Counted from the first letter of the stretch, positions 16,490 through 25,644 are shown. The stretch is DNA of 64,000 bases from Nocardioides marmorisolisilvae (GCF_003725775.1 NZ_RJSG01000002.1:2008361-2072360); one strand, 5' to 3'. The notes: generated by a model from the letters alone, not told the origin. A program made the numbers and translations.

Positions 16490-18049
16490 TCAGACACCGG
16501 CCTTCGCCATCGGCGCGCCCTTGCGCAGGTAGACGGCCCAGGTGACGACGAGGCAGACCAGGTAGAACGCGGTGAAGATGATGAACGCGCTGTGCGTGGC
16601 CGCGACCGGGTCGGAGACCCACGGGGACGAGAACGTGATCGGGATCAGGAAGCCGCCCAGCGCTCCGACCGCGCCGACGATGCCGAGCACCGCGGAAGCC
16701 TCCTTCGTGGCCTTGGCCTCGGCGTCCTGGCGCTGGGTCGAGCCGACCGGTCCGGCCGAGGCCGCGTAGGACTTCCAGATCGCCGGGATCATCCGGTACG
16801 CCGACCCGTTGCCGATGCCGGTCGCCGCGAAGACGAAGAGGAAGCAGGCCAGGAACCACGGGAAGATGTCGCTGTTGTGGTTGACCGCGTGCACCACGGC
16901 GGGCGCGAAGCCCGGGAACGAGGACGGGTCCTTCGCCCAGGCCGCCAGCTTGGCCGGGTCCGGCGTGGGCACGGTGTCCAGGCGGGTCAGCGAGAACAGC
17001 ACGCCCAGGGTGCCGAGGATCATCGCTGCGAACGCACCGAACGTGACCCGCGCACCGCCGTACTTGTCGGCCAGCCAGCCGCCGAACGGACGGGCGACCG
17101 AGCCGACCAGCGCACCCAGGAAGGCGTAGTAGGCGAAGTTGATGCCGATCGAGGCGGTCGGGATCGGCGAGCGGAAGAAGTTGATCTTGATCAGCAGCGG
17201 CATCGCCGCCGAGAAGCCGATGAACGAGCCGAACGTGCCGATGTAGAGGAACGCCATGATCCAGGTGTGCTGGTAGCGCACCACGGCGAGCTGCTCACGC
17301 GGCCGCGAGTACGCCGCCCGCAGGTTGTTCATGAACGCGAAGGCGCACACCGCGGCCAGCACCGCCAGAGCGGCGTACAGGTAGCCGGCCCGCTGGAGCA
17401 CCAGGCCGCTCTCGCTGGCCTTGACCAGGCCGAAGGCGCCGGCGCCGCCGACGATGATCGGCAGGAAGAACTGGATCACCGCGACGCCGGCGTTGCCGCC
17501 CGCGGCGTTCAGCCCGAGGGCCGCGCCCTTCTTGTCGGCCGGGAAGAAGAAGTTGATGCTCGCCATCGAGGAGGCGAAGTTGCCGCCACCGACACCGGCG
17601 GTCGCCGCGATCACCACGAACACCCAGTACGGCGTGTCCGGGCGCTGCACGAAGTAGGAGAACAGCCCGGTCGGGATCAGCAGCAGCAACGCCGAGACGA
17701 CCGTCCAGTTGCGGCCGCCGAACTTCGGCACCGCGAAGGTGTACGGCAGCCGGAGCAGCGAGCCGACCAGGTTCGGGACGGCGACCAGCCAGAACAGCTG
17801 CTGCGGCGTGAACCCGAAGCCGGCCTTGGCGAGCAGCGCTGCGCTCACGCTCCACAGCAGCCAGACCGAGAAGCCGAGGTGCTCGGCGAGGATCGAGAAG
17901 ATCAGGTTGCGGCGCGCGGTCGTGCGCCCGGTCGCTTCCCAGAACGCGGGGTCCTCGGGCTCCCAGTGGTCGATCCAGCCGCTGCGCGGAGCAGGGGCGA
18001 TCGGGGCAGCTGCCGCTACGGCGGCTGTCGGGGTCTCGGTCGCGGACAT
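16490..18049 (-). CDS. narK: nitrate/nitrite MFS transporter
   Basis: A 519-residue protein with about 12 membrane segments and NarK/NasA-family signatures: the two nitrate-signature-like Gly-rich helices (AATAGVGGGNFASSMASINFF and the helix near GLNAAGGNAGVAVIQF), plus VARPFGGWLADKYGG. ATG 18049 follows GGAG. It imports nitrate across the cytoplasmic membrane and is the first gene of the nitrate assimilation operon; its stop abuts the nasA start. Confidence 0.94.
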   Translation of the reverse strand: MSATETPTAAVAAAAPIAPAPRSGWIDHWEPEDPAFWEATGRTTARRNLIFSILAEHLGFSVWLLWSVSAALLAKAGFGFTPQQLFWLVAVPNLVGSLLRLPYTFAVPKFGGRNWTVVSALLLLIPTGLFSYFVQRPDTPYWVFVVIAATAGVGGGNFASSMASINFFFPADKKGAALGLNAAGGNAGVAVIQFFLPIIVGGAGAFGLVKASESGLVLQRAGYLYAALAVLAAVCAFAFMNNLRAAYSRPREQLAVVRYQHTWIMAFLYIGTFGSFIGFSAAMPLLIKINFFRSPIPTASIGINFAYYAFLGALVGSVARPFGGWLADKYGGARVTFGAFAAMILGTLGVLFSLTRLDTVPTPDPAKLAAWAKDPSSFPGFAPAVVHAVNHNSDIFPWFLACFLFVFAATGIGNGSAYRMIPAIWKSYAASAGPVGSTQRQDAEAKATKEASAVLGIVGAVGALGGFLIPITFSSPWVSDPVAATHSAFIIFTAFYLVCLVVTWAVYLRKGAPMAKAGV

Positions 18050-18096
18050 CGCGGCTCCTTCGGGTAGGAGATCCGGGTGGATCGTGACCCGAAGGT

Positions 18097-18123
18097 GTCA
18101 CCGGGATGTTTCGCGACGATCAC
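18097..18123 (-). promoter_or_regulatory. GlnR-type box upstream of narK
   Basis: Minus strand: GTGAT, 6 bases, GAAAC, 6 bases, GTGAC, matching three half-sites of the actinobacterial GlnR pattern (GTnAC-n6-GAAAC-n6-GTnAC). It sits about 50-75 bp before the narK start, in the 204-bp gap 18050-18253. This is consistent with nitrogen control of the nitrate operon; the match is by eye. Confidence 0.55.
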
Positions 18124-18253
18124 GCCTGCGTTGACGCTGACGTAACCAGTTCCTCGCACGCGTGCAGGAGGGACTGTGAGGACCGTGAGTCACCTCACGT
18201 GGGCGGCCGCCGACCGTGAGGCGCCCGAAACGGGACCCACGGCCAGGAGGGGA

Positions 18254-19171
18254 TCAGAACAGCGCGGAGGCGAGGTCCCGGCGGGCGCGCTGGACCCGGG
18301 GGTCCTCGTTGCCGACGGCGCCGAAGAGGCCGATCAGGTGGGTACGGGCCGCGTCGCGGTCGTCACCCTCGGTGCGCCCGACCAGGTTGATCAGCCGGAG
18401 GAACGCGTCCTCGACGTGGCCGCCGAGCAGGTCCAGGTCGGCCACCATCGTCTGCGCGGCGACGTCGTCCGGGTTGGACCCGGCCGCCTCGCGCGCCTGG
18501 TTCAGGTCCACGCCCTCGGTGCGCTTGAGGAGCTGGGCCATCGCCAGACCGGCGGAGGCCTCGACGTCGGCCGGGTTCGCGTCGACCAGCTTCTGGTACT
18601 CGGCGACGGCCGCGTCGATGTCGCCGCGCTCGAGGGCGTCCTGGGCCGGGACGTAGCGCGGGTCGACGATCTCCTCGCCGGTCTCCTCGTCGACCTCGCT
18701 GCCGGCGCGCGGCTGGTGCCGGCCTGCGAACCCTGAGGTCGTCAGCTGCTGGAGCACCTGGGTGATCGCGGCGCGCAGCTCCGACAGCGGCACCGCGTCC
18801 TGCAGCAGCGGGGCCGGTCGGCCCTGGGCGACCAGCACCACCAGCGGGACCGACGGGATCTGCATCGCCTGGGCGATCTGCGGCGCCGTCTCGATGTCGA
18901 CCCGGCCCAGCAGGAACCGGCCCTCGAACTCGTTGGAGAGCAGCTGCAGGTCGTCGGCGAGCTGGACGCTCTCCGGCGAGCGCGTCGAGGAGTAGAAGAC
19001 CAGCAGCACCGCGGCGCTCATCGAGCTCTCCAGCACGGACTGGAAGTTCTGCTCGGTCACGCCGACCGTGTAGGCACCGCTGACCCCGGCACCACCGGCA
19101 CCGGCCGCGGGCACGCCCTGCAAGCCGGAGAGGTCGACGGCACCAGGACGGGAGAAGGGCTGCTGCGTCAT
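18254..19171 (-). CDS. thioredoxin-like/TPR protein (YbbN/CnoX type), no CXXC
   Basis: A 305-residue protein with a thioredoxin fold at about residues 35-145 and a TPR-like tail at about 165-305 (DALERGDIDAAVAEYQKLV, DVEASAGLAMAQLLKR), the layout of the YbbN/CnoX holdase co-chaperones. At the active-site position it reads YSSTRSPES, so both redox Cys are gone and it cannot act as a thiol oxidoreductase. Chaperone or protein-protein roles remain possible. It stands alone between narK and the mutase gene. Confidence 0.82.
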   Translation of the reverse strand: MTQQPFSRPGAVDLSGLQGVPAAGAGGAGVSGAYTVGVTEQNFQSVLESSMSAAVLLVFYSSTRSPESVQLADDLQLLSNEFEGRFLLGRVDIETAPQIAQAMQIPSVPLVVLVAQGRPAPLLQDAVPLSELRAAITQVLQQLTTSGFAGRHQPRAGSEVDEETGEEIVDPRYVPAQDALERGDIDAAVAEYQKLVDANPADVEASAGLAMAQLLKRTEGVDLNQAREAAGSNPDDVAAQTMVADLDLLGGHVEDAFLRLINLVGRTEGDDRDAARTHLIGLFGAVGNEDPRVQRARRDLASALF

Positions 19172-19190
19172 GGGCCCATTGTGCCGAACG

Positions 19191-20891
19191 TCAGAAGCGC
19201 GCGGGCTCCCGGTACTCCCCCCACTCCGCGCGCAGCGCGTCGCAGATCTCGCTCAGCGACGCCTCGGCGCGTACCGCGTCCAGCATCGCCGGGATCATGT
19301 TGCCCTCGGTGCGGGAGATCTCGACCATCCGGGCGATCGCCGCCTCGACGGCCGCAGCGTCGCGGCCGTCCTTGCGCGTCCGCAGCTCGCGGACCTGCTC
19401 GACCTCGACCTCGTGGGAGACCCGCAGGATCTCCAGATCGGTGCTGACCGAGTCCAGGTGGGTGTTCACCCCGACGACCTTCTTGTCGCCCTTCTCCAGT
19501 GCCTTCTGGTAGACGAACGCCGCCTCGGCGATCTCGGAGGTGAACCAGCCGTCCTCGATGCCCCGCAGCAGCCCCTTGGTCACCGGGTTCTCCCCGGCGG
19601 CGGTCGCCTCGGCCAGGCCCTCGTAGTCGGTGGCGGCGAGGTTCGAGCCGCCGAGGGAGAGGATCTTCTCGAAGATCTTGTTGGCCTCGGCCTCGATCTT
19701 GTCCGTCAGCGCCTCGACGTACCAGGAGCCGCCGAGCGGGTCGGCGACGTTGATGACGCCGGTCTCCTCCATGATCACCTGCTGGGTGCGCAGCGCGATC
19801 TCCGCGGCCTGCTCGCTCGGCAGGGCGAGCGTCTCGTCGAGCGCATTGGTGTGCAGCGAGTTCGTCCCGCCGAGGACGCCGGCGAGCGCCTCGATGGCCG
19901 TGCGCACCACGTTGTTGTACGGCTGCTGGGCGGTCAGCGAGACACCCGCGGTCTGGGTGTGGAACCGCATCCACTGCGCCTTCTCGGTCTTGGCGCCGTA
20001 GACGTCGCGCATCCAGCGCGCCCAGATGCGACGGGCGGCGCGGAACTTGGCGATCTCCTCGAAGAAGTCCAGGTGGCTGTCGAAGAAGAAGCTCAGGCCG
20101 GGACCGAACACGTCGACGTCCAGACCGCGGGAGAGCCCGAGCTCGACGTACCCGAAGCCGTCGGCGAGCGTGAAGGCGAGCTCCTGCGCGGCCGTCGAAC
20201 CGGCCTCCCGGATGTGGTAGCCGGAGACCGAGAGCGGCTTGTACGCCGGGATGTTCTCGGCGCAGTACTCCATCAGGTCGCCGATCAGCCGCAGGTGCGG
20301 CTCGGGCCCGAAGATCCACTCCTTCTGGGCGATGTACTCCTTGAAGATGTCGGTCTGCAGGGTGCCGTTGAGGGTGCCGATGTCGACACCCTGGCGCTCG
20401 GCCGCGACCAGGTACATGCAGAACACCGGTACGGCGGGCCCGCTGATCGTCATCGAGGTGGTGGTCTCCCCCAGCGGGATCCCGTCGAAGAGCACGTCCA
20501 TGTCGGCGGCGGAGTCGATCGCGACGCCGCAGTGCCCGACCTCGCCGAGAGCGCGGGCGTCGTCGGAGTCACGCCCCATCAGGGTCGGCATGTCGAAGGC
20601 GACCGAGAGGCCGCCGCCGCCGCGACCCAGGATCATCTTGTAGCGCTCGTTGGTCTGCTTGGCGTTGCCGAAGCCGGCGAACTGCCGAATCGTCCAGGTG
20701 CGGCCGCGCTGCCCGGCGGCGTACAGGCCACGGGTGAACGGGAACTCGCCCGGCCACTCCGACTCGTCGGTGCCGTACGCCGGGTCGACCTCCATGCCCG
20801 AGAGGGTGGTGAAGTCGGCGTCGCGCAGCCGCGAGGCGTCGTAGCGCTGCTGCCAGCGCTCGCGGGCGTTGCTGTTGTCCTGCTGCGACAT
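19191..20891 (-). CDS. acyl-CoA mutase large subunit, isobutyryl/methylmalonyl-CoA mutase type
   Basis: 566 residues from ATG 20891 (MSQQDN), chosen because GGAG lies 8 bases before it; upstream ATGs fall in or near an operator-like palindrome. It is the (beta/alpha)8 substrate domain of B12-dependent acyl-CoA mutases (WTIRQFAGFGNAKQTNERY, GLSVAFDMPT, SVSGYHIREAG), without the C-terminal B12-binding domain, so it needs a separate small subunit not seen here. The residue matching the MCM Arg that holds the substrate carboxylate is Gln (IAQKEW, about residue 188), while the Tyr (RGLYAAG) is kept. That favours an uncharged acyl-CoA such as isobutyryl-CoA. A marR gene is next upstream. Confidence 0.85.
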   Translation of the reverse strand: MSQQDNSNARERWQQRYDASRLRDADFTTLSGMEVDPAYGTDESEWPGEFPFTRGLYAAGQRGRTWTIRQFAGFGNAKQTNERYKMILGRGGGGLSVAFDMPTLMGRDSDDARALGEVGHCGVAIDSAADMDVLFDGIPLGETTTSMTISGPAVPVFCMYLVAAERQGVDIGTLNGTLQTDIFKEYIAQKEWIFGPEPHLRLIGDLMEYCAENIPAYKPLSVSGYHIREAGSTAAQELAFTLADGFGYVELGLSRGLDVDVFGPGLSFFFDSHLDFFEEIAKFRAARRIWARWMRDVYGAKTEKAQWMRFHTQTAGVSLTAQQPYNNVVRTAIEALAGVLGGTNSLHTNALDETLALPSEQAAEIALRTQQVIMEETGVINVADPLGGSWYVEALTDKIEAEANKIFEKILSLGGSNLAATDYEGLAEATAAGENPVTKGLLRGIEDGWFTSEIAEAAFVYQKALEKGDKKVVGVNTHLDSVSTDLEILRVSHEVEVEQVRELRTRKDGRDAAAVEAAIARMVEISRTEGNMIPAMLDAVRAEASLSEICDALRAEWGEYREPARF

Positions 20892-20910
20892 CGACGACTC
20901 CATGGAGAAA

Positions 20911-20928
20911 TAGTAGGACATCCAACTA
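20911..20928. promoter_or_regulatory. operator-like palindrome between marR and the mutase gene
   Basis: TAGTAGGACATCCAACTA is an 18-bp imperfect dyad of the form TAGTnGGA-nn-TCCnACTA. It lies 20-37 bp before the chosen mutase start and just after the marR stop. A binding site for the adjacent MarR protein is the obvious guess. Confidence 0.45.
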
Positions 20929-20946
20929 TCTAGCCCAAACCAGGCG

Positions 20947-21432
20947 TCAGAAGTCTCCTGCAGCCTGGCGCACGGGGCGCAGCAATTCGGAGAGTTGCTG
21001 CAGCCGTTCCTCGTCGAACATCCCCAGGCCGAACTCCGCCGACACCAGGTCCGCGGTCGCTACCTCGACGAGTGCCCGGCCCTGTTCCGTGATGGCGGCG
21101 AGCACCGCCCGGCCGTCGACCGGGTGCCGCCGGCGCTCGACGAGCCCGGCCCGCTCCAAGCGGTCGATGATCGAGGTGATCGAGGTCGGGTGCACCTGGA
21201 GCCGCTCCCCCATCTTGCCCAGCGGCAGCGAGCCGGCCGAGGAGAAGGTGAGCAGCACCAGAGCCTCGTAGCGCGGGAAGGTCAGCCCGTGCGGCTTGAG
21301 GATCGCGTCGAGCCGCGCCAGCACCAGCTGGTGCACCCGCATCAGCGAGGTGACCGCGTGCATCTGCGGCACCCCCTCCCAGCGCAGACCCCACTGCCGG
21401 GCGGCCTCGTCGATCGGGTCGAAGTCGAGCAT
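20947..21432 (-). CDS. MarR-family transcriptional regulator
   Basis: 161 residues from ATG 21432 (MLDFDPIDEAARQWG). It has the winged helix-turn-helix of MarR proteins: LTFPRYEALVLLTFSS, LGKMGERLQVHPTSITSIID (recognition helix), then the wing with RRRHPVDGRAVLAAIT. Its start overlaps the stop of the PH-domain gene (TGATG) and the mutase gene follows 55 bp downstream, so it probably controls that gene. Confidence 0.9.
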   Translation of the reverse strand: MLDFDPIDEAARQWGLRWEGVPQMHAVTSLMRVHQLVLARLDAILKPHGLTFPRYEALVLLTFSSAGSLPLGKMGERLQVHPTSITSIIDRLERAGLVERRRHPVDGRAVLAAITEQGRALVEVATADLVSAEFGLGMFDEERLQQLSELLRPVRQAAGDF

Positions 21433-21956
21433 CAGTTGACCTTCGGGCCACGCAGACCCGAGCGCTGCACGACCCGCTGGATCGAGAGGTCGCGCTCGTC
21501 CGGGCGGCCGACGAAGCGGATGTCGCGCAGACCCTGGTCCTGGGCCGCGGACTCGAAGGTGAAGTGCCCGTAGCCAAGGATGCGACCGGTCATCGGCTTG
21601 ACCACGGTGATGTCGAGGATCCGGCCGAGCGGCATCGTGGCCAGCGACCGGGCGAGCACGCCGTGCACCCGGAAGACCCGCATGTTCGTGATCACGAACC
21701 GATCCAGGTTCGCGCTCAGCGCCTTCCAGCCGGCCCAGGTGAGCAGGCCGAGGCCGAGCAGCATCGGGAACCAGGCCCAGGTGATCGACCACACGGCCGA
21801 GCCGATCAGGAACACCAGGCCGGCCGCCGCGATCAGGACCGGCACGACGTAGACGACCCAGTGCTTGCCGACCTCGTCGACGATGACCTCGCCCTCGTCG
21901 CGCAGCAGGTGCCGGCCGATCTGCGGATCGGTGAGGAAGCGCGGCAGGACGGCCAT
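21432..21956 (-). CDS. bacterial PH-domain (bPH2) membrane protein
   Basis: A 174-residue protein with two adjacent membrane helices (about 34-75, VVYVVPVLIAAAGLVFLIG and AWFPMLLGLGLLTWAGW) followed by a PH-like beta domain (DRFVITNMRVFRVHGVLARS, MPLGRILDITV). This family (formerly DUF304/YdbS-like) is common in actinobacteria and its role is unknown. It shares one base with the marR start. Confidence 0.82.
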   Translation of the reverse strand: MAVLPRFLTDPQIGRHLLRDEGEVIVDEVGKHWVVYVVPVLIAAAGLVFLIGSAVWSITWAWFPMLLGLGLLTWAGWKALSANLDRFVITNMRVFRVHGVLARSLATMPLGRILDITVVKPMTGRILGYGHFTFESAAQDQGLRDIRFVGRPDERDLSIQRVVQRSGLRGPKVN

Positions 21957-21969
21957 CGAAGCCGACCGC

Positions 21970-22149
21970 CTAGGACTTGATGGCGTTGATGAAGTCGATC
22001 AGCGCGCCGAACAGCGAGGTGAGCGCCTTCCAGAGGGCCGCGCCGCCGTCCTTGGTGGTCTGCGCCAGGCCGTTGGGATCGCTGAACATGTAGTAGCCCA
22101 CGAAGACCACCACCAGAAGGACCATGCCCTTCTTCAACGCGCCTGTCAT
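21970..22149 (-). CDS. 59-residue small membrane-associated protein
   Basis: ATG 22149 to TAG 21970 encodes 59 residues beginning MTGALKKGMVLLVVVF, with one hydrophobic segment (about 8-22) and an amphipathic C-terminal helix (AALWKALTSLFGALIDFINA). It lies 13 bp upstream of the PH-domain gene on the same strand and is probably co-transcribed. It fills an otherwise empty gap with plausible codon use. I do not recognise a family. Confidence 0.65.
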   Translation of the reverse strand: MTGALKKGMVLLVVVFVGYYMFSDPNGLAQTTKDGGAALWKALTSLFGALIDFINAIKS

Positions 22150-22197
22150 GACCCTGTTTGTACCAACAGGTCGCGCCGAGGTGCGGTAGGCGCGCCC

Positions 22198-22683
22198 CTA
22201 GCGGGGAAGTGATTCGTAGAACGCTTTCATGCCGTCGCCGAGCCAGGCGAGCTCGATGTACGGGACGCCCACGTGCGCGCCGTCGAGATAGGCGAACCGC
22301 ATCTCGCCGCCCATCATCGAGCCCCGCTGGGCCACCTCGACCCCGTCCGCGGCCGCCGTGGCCAGGGCGACGTCCATGTCGTCGACCTCGAAGCACAGGT
22401 GGTGCAAGCCGGGCTGGTTGGTCTTCAGGAAGTCGGCGTAGATCGAGTCGCCGCTGACCGGCTGGATGATCTCCAGCTGCAGGTCGCCGGCGTAGGCCAG
22501 CGAGACGTGCACGACGAAGTCGGCCGGCTGCTCGCGCAGCAGGCAGTTCTCGGGGTCGAAGTGGATGTCCGGCAGCCGGGTCCACGGGCCGACCTCGAAG
22601 TGCGCCGACAGGTACTCCTCGGTGGCGGCGACGTCCTCGGTGACCCAGCAGATCTGGGTGACCGGACCCTTCGCGATGGTCAT
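22198..22683 (-). CDS. VOC-superfamily (glyoxalase-like) protein
   Basis: 161 residues from ATG 22683 (MTIAKG); the ATGA overlap with the upstream SDR stop supports this over the ATG seven codons earlier. Paired beta-alpha-beta-beta-beta modules with QICWVTED, LQLEIIQPVSG, GLHHLCFEVDD and VPYIELAW are typical of VOC metalloenzymes; His and Glu of the metal site are present. Substrate is unknown. It is translationally coupled to the SDR gene. Confidence 0.82.
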   Translation of the reverse strand: MTIAKGPVTQICWVTEDVAATEEYLSAHFEVGPWTRLPDIHFDPENCLLREQPADFVVHVSLAYAGDLQLEIIQPVSGDSIYADFLKTNQPGLHHLCFEVDDMDVALATAAADGVEVAQRGSMMGGEMRFAYLDGAHVGVPYIELAWLGDGMKAFYESLPR

Positions 22684-23486
22684 GGTGCCTCTCCGTTCAG
22701 CCATTCCTCGGTGCGCGCCCAGAGTGCCGCACGGGCCTCGAGGTCACCAGCCTGGCGCGCCGGTTCCTTCAGCCGCTCCTGGTCGTAGTAGCCGGAGACC
22801 GCATCCGGGGCAGTGGCGCAGTGCACGCTGGTGCGGGCACCGGTCTCCGGGGACTTCAGGAACACCTTCTCCAGCGGTGCAGCCAGCGCGTGCAGCCGCT
22901 TGAGCACCGGGCTGCTCTCCATCCCCCTCGCGGAGATGCCGGTAGCGACCGCGCCGGGGTGCAGCGAGTAGGCACGCAGGCCGACGTCGCCGTACCGCTC
23001 GGCCAGCGACGCGGCGTCGTGCACCAGGCCGAGCTTCGAGGTGCCGTAGGCGTCCCAGGAGCTGTACGTGTCCCCGAAGTCGGAGAAGAACGCGTCGTTG
23101 CGGCCGCGGGCGTGCAGCTTCGAGACCACGTGGACGACCCGGGCCTCGCCGGTTTCCGCTGCCCGCTCGAGCAGCGCGGGCAACAGCGCGCGGGTGAGCT
23201 GCACCGTGCCGAGGTAGTTGGTCCGCCAGTGCACCTCGTGACCGTCCACGACCTGCGGCTGCTTCCAGGTGTTGCGGAGGTCGAGGTGCACGCCCGCGTT
23301 GTTGATCAGGACGTCGATCGGGCCGGTGTCGAGAACCCGAGCGGCGAACGCCTCGACCGACGCGCGGTCGGTCAGGTCCATGTTCACGCGCGTGCTGGTC
23401 CCCACTTCGTGCCCGGCAGCGGTCAGCGCCTCGGCGGTGGCCAGCCCGATCGACCCGGGTCCGGTGCCCGTCACGACAATTCTCAT
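22680..23486 (-). CDS. short-chain dehydrogenase/reductase
   Basis: 268 residues from ATG 23486 (a GTG two codons earlier is possible), GAGG upstream. NAD(P)-binding TGTGPGSIGLATA, the NNAGVH strand and catalytic YGTSK are in place, a classical SDR. Motifs such as HPGAVATGI and the C-terminal region with KSPETGART resemble retinol-dehydrogenase/WW-oxidoreductase-like SDRs. Substrate unknown. The meaB stop is 10 bp upstream. Confidence 0.88.
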   Translation of the reverse strand: MRIVVTGTGPGSIGLATAEALTAAGHEVGTSTRVNMDLTDRASVEAFAARVLDTGPIDVLINNAGVHLDLRNTWKQPQVVDGHEVHWRTNYLGTVQLTRALLPALLERAAETGEARVVHVVSKLHARGRNDAFFSDFGDTYSSWDAYGTSKLGLVHDAASLAERYGDVGLRAYSLHPGAVATGISARGMESSPVLKRLHALAAPLEKVFLKSPETGARTSVHCATAPDAVSGYYDQERLKEPARQAGDLEARAALWARTEEWLNGEAP

Positions 23487-23496
23487 CGGCACCGCC

Positions 23497-24459
23497 TCAT
23501 GAGTAGCTCTCCAACAGCTCGTCGGCCGCGGTGTACGGATCCGCCGTACCGGCCACCACCTTCTCGGCGAGCACGTCGAGCTCGGTGCGCGCGTGCACGT
23601 CCCCCCAGCGCTCGCGCAGCGAGGTGACCGCGATCGCCTCGATCTCCTCCCGCGCCCGGCGCACCCGGCGGCGCTCCAGCTCGCCGGAGCCGGTCAGGTG
23701 CTCGAGGTGGGCGTCGAGTGCGGCGACGACCTCGTCGACGCCCTCGCCGGTCATCGCGACCGTCTTGATGATCTGCGGGTTCCAGGCGCCCTCGGGACGC
23801 TCGGCAAGACCCAGCATCGAGCGCAGCTCGCGACGCACCTGGTCGGCGCCGTCGCGGTCGGCCTTGTTGATGACGTACAGGTCGCCGATCTCCAGGATCC
23901 CCGCCTTGGCGGCCTGGATGCCGTCGCCCATCCCGGGCGCGAGGAGCACCAGGGTGCTGTCGGCCATCGCGGCGATCTCGACCTCGCTCTGCCCCACGCC
24001 GACGGTCTCGACCAGGATCACGTCGCAGCCGGCCGCGTCCAGCACGCGCAGGGCCTGCGGCGCCGCCCAGGACAGGCCGCCGAGGTGACCGCGGGAGGCC
24101 ATCGAGCGGATGTAGACCTCGGGGTCCAGGGCGTGGTCCTGCATCCGGATCCGGTCGCCGAGCAGGGCTCCCCCGGAGAAGGGTGAGGACGGGTCCACGG
24201 CCAGCACGCCGACCCGCTTGCCGCGCTTGCGCAGCGCGGTCACGAGCGCGTTGGTCGAGGTCGACTTGCCGACGCCCGGTGCCCCGGTGATGCCGACGAC
24301 GTGCGCGCCCCCGGCCAGCGGGGCCAGCAGCGCCATCACCTCGCGCAGCGCCGGGGAGGCGTCCTCGACCAGCGAGATCAACCGGGCGACAGAACGAGCG
24401 TCCCCGGACCTGGCCTTCTCGACCAGTCCGGGGACGTCCTGTGTGGTTCTACGACTCAC
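23497..24459 (-). CDS. meaB: methylmalonyl-CoA mutase-associated GTPase MeaB
   Basis: 320 residues, a G3E P-loop GTPase: Walker [11 protein letters not shown] (about residue 60), [28 protein letters not shown] switch region and NKADRDGA guanine motif. MeaB loads and protects adenosylcobalamin on acyl-CoA mutases; the ICM-like and ethylmalonyl-CoA mutases in this window are likely clients. Its GTG start abuts the thiolase stop (TAAGTG), so the two are co-transcribed. Confidence 0.95.
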   Translation of the reverse strand: MSRRTTQDVPGLVEKARSGDARSVARLISLVEDASPALREVMALLAPLAGGAHVVGITGAPGVGKSTSTNALVTALRKRGKRVGVLAVDPSSPFSGGALLGDRIRMQDHALDPEVYIRSMASRGHLGGLSWAAPQALRVLDAAGCDVILVETVGVGQSEVEIAAMADSTLVLLAPGMGDGIQAAKAGILEIGDLYVINKADRDGADQVRRELRSMLGLAERPEGAWNPQIIKTVAMTGEGVDEVVAALDAHLEHLTGSGELERRRVRRAREEIEAIAVTSLRERWGDVHARTELDVLAEKVVAGTADPYTAADELLESYS

Positions 24460-25644
24460 TTACGCCTTCGGCACGCGCACGATCAGGGCGTCGCCCTGGC
24501 CGCCGCCACCGCACAGGGCGGCGGCACCGACGCCACCACCACGACGCTTGAGCTCCATCGCGAGGTGCAGGACCACGCGGGTGCCGGACATGCCGACGGG
24601 GTGACCCAGGGCGATCGCGCCGCCGTTGACGTTGACGATGTCCTCGGACAGCCCGAGCTCGCGGGCCGAGGCGATGCCGACCGCGGCGAAGGCCTCGTTG
24701 AACTCGACCAGGTCGAGGTCGGCAGCGGTGATGCCCTCCTTGGCGAGCGCCTTGGCAGTCGAGGCGGCCGGCTGCAGCTGCAGGCTCGAGTCCGGACCGG
24801 CGGTCTGGCCGTGGGCACCGATCTCGGCGAGCCACTCCAGACCGAGCTCCTCGGCCTTGGCCTTGCTCATCACGACGACAGCGGCGGCGCCGTCGGAGAT
24901 CTGCGACGCCGAGCCGGCGGTGATCGTGCCGTCCTTGCTCACCGGCCGCAGACCCGCGAGGGACTCGGCGGTGGTGTCGCCACGAACGCCCTCGTCCTCG
25001 CTGACGACGACGTCGCCGCGACGCGAGGAGATGGTGACCGGGACGATCTCGTCGTCGAAGACGCCGTTCTTCTGGGCGGCAGCCGCGCGCTGGTGCGACT
25101 GGGCCGCGAACGCGTCCTGCTCCTCGCGGGTGAAGTTGTCCTTCGCCGCGTTGCAGGAGTCGGTGAGGTTGATCATCGCCTGCTTGGTGAACTGGTCGTA
25201 GAGGGCGTCGTAGGCCATCGAGTCGACCAGGGTCACGTCGCCGAACTTGAAGCCGGCGCGCGAGTTCGGGAGCAGGTGCGGCGCCTGGGTCATCGACTCC
25301 ATGCCACCGGCGACCACGATCTCGGCCTCGCCGGCGGTGATCATCATCGACGCCTGCGCGATCGAGTTCAGACCCGAGAGGCAGACCTTGTTGATGGTGA
25401 TGGTGGGGACGCTCATCGGGATCCCGGCACCCACGCTCGCCATCCGCGCCGGGTTCTGACCCGCGCCGGCCAGGATGACCTGGCCCATGATCACGTAGTC
25501 GACCTGGTCACCGGTCACGCCGGACTTCTCCAGCGCGCCCTTGATGGCGATCGCGCCCAGCTCCGCAGCGGAGAGCGAGGCCAGCCCGCCCTGGAGGCGG
25601 CCGATCGGCGTACGGGCGCCGGCGACGATGACATTGACGGACAT
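24460..25644 (-). CDS. phaA: acetyl-CoA C-acetyltransferase (thiolase)
   Basis: 394 residues, full-length thiolase. Nucleophile Cys in [10 protein letters not shown] (about residue 89), [11 protein letters not shown]is motif, and the second active Cys in [11 protein letters not shown] near the C-terminus. It condenses two acetyl-CoA to acetoacetyl-CoA (or the reverse). With Hbd, Ccr, epimerase and Ecm in this window it fits the entry step of the ethylmalonyl-CoA pathway. It is divergent from the epimerase gene across a 146-bp gap that must hold both promoters. Confidence 0.93.
   Translation of the reverse strand: MSVNVIVAGARTPIGRLQGGLASLSAAELGAIAIKGALEKSGVTGDQVDYVIMGQVILAGAGQNPARMASVGAGIPMSVPTITINKVCLSGLNSIAQASMMITAGEAEIVVAGGMESMTQAPHLLPNSRAGFKFGDVTLVDSMAYDALYDQFTKQAMINLTDSCNAAKDNFTREEQDAFAAQSHQRAAAAQKNGVFDDEIVPVTISSRRGDVVVSEDEGVRGDTTAESLAGLRPVSKDGTITAGSASQISDGAAAVVVMSKAKAEELGLEWLAEIGAHGQTAGPDSSLQLQPAASTAKALAKEGITAADLDLVEFNEAFAAVGIASARELGLSEDIVNVNGGAIALGHPVGMSGTRVVLHLAMELKRRGGGVGAAALCGGGGQGDALIVRVPKA

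Noticed and set aside
14300..18067. A 1255-codon plus-strand open frame
   Set aside because: It is antisense to nasA and narK, which have full family motifs. Long antisense frames are expected in high-GC DNA, and its Arg/Gly/Asp-rich translation has no domain.
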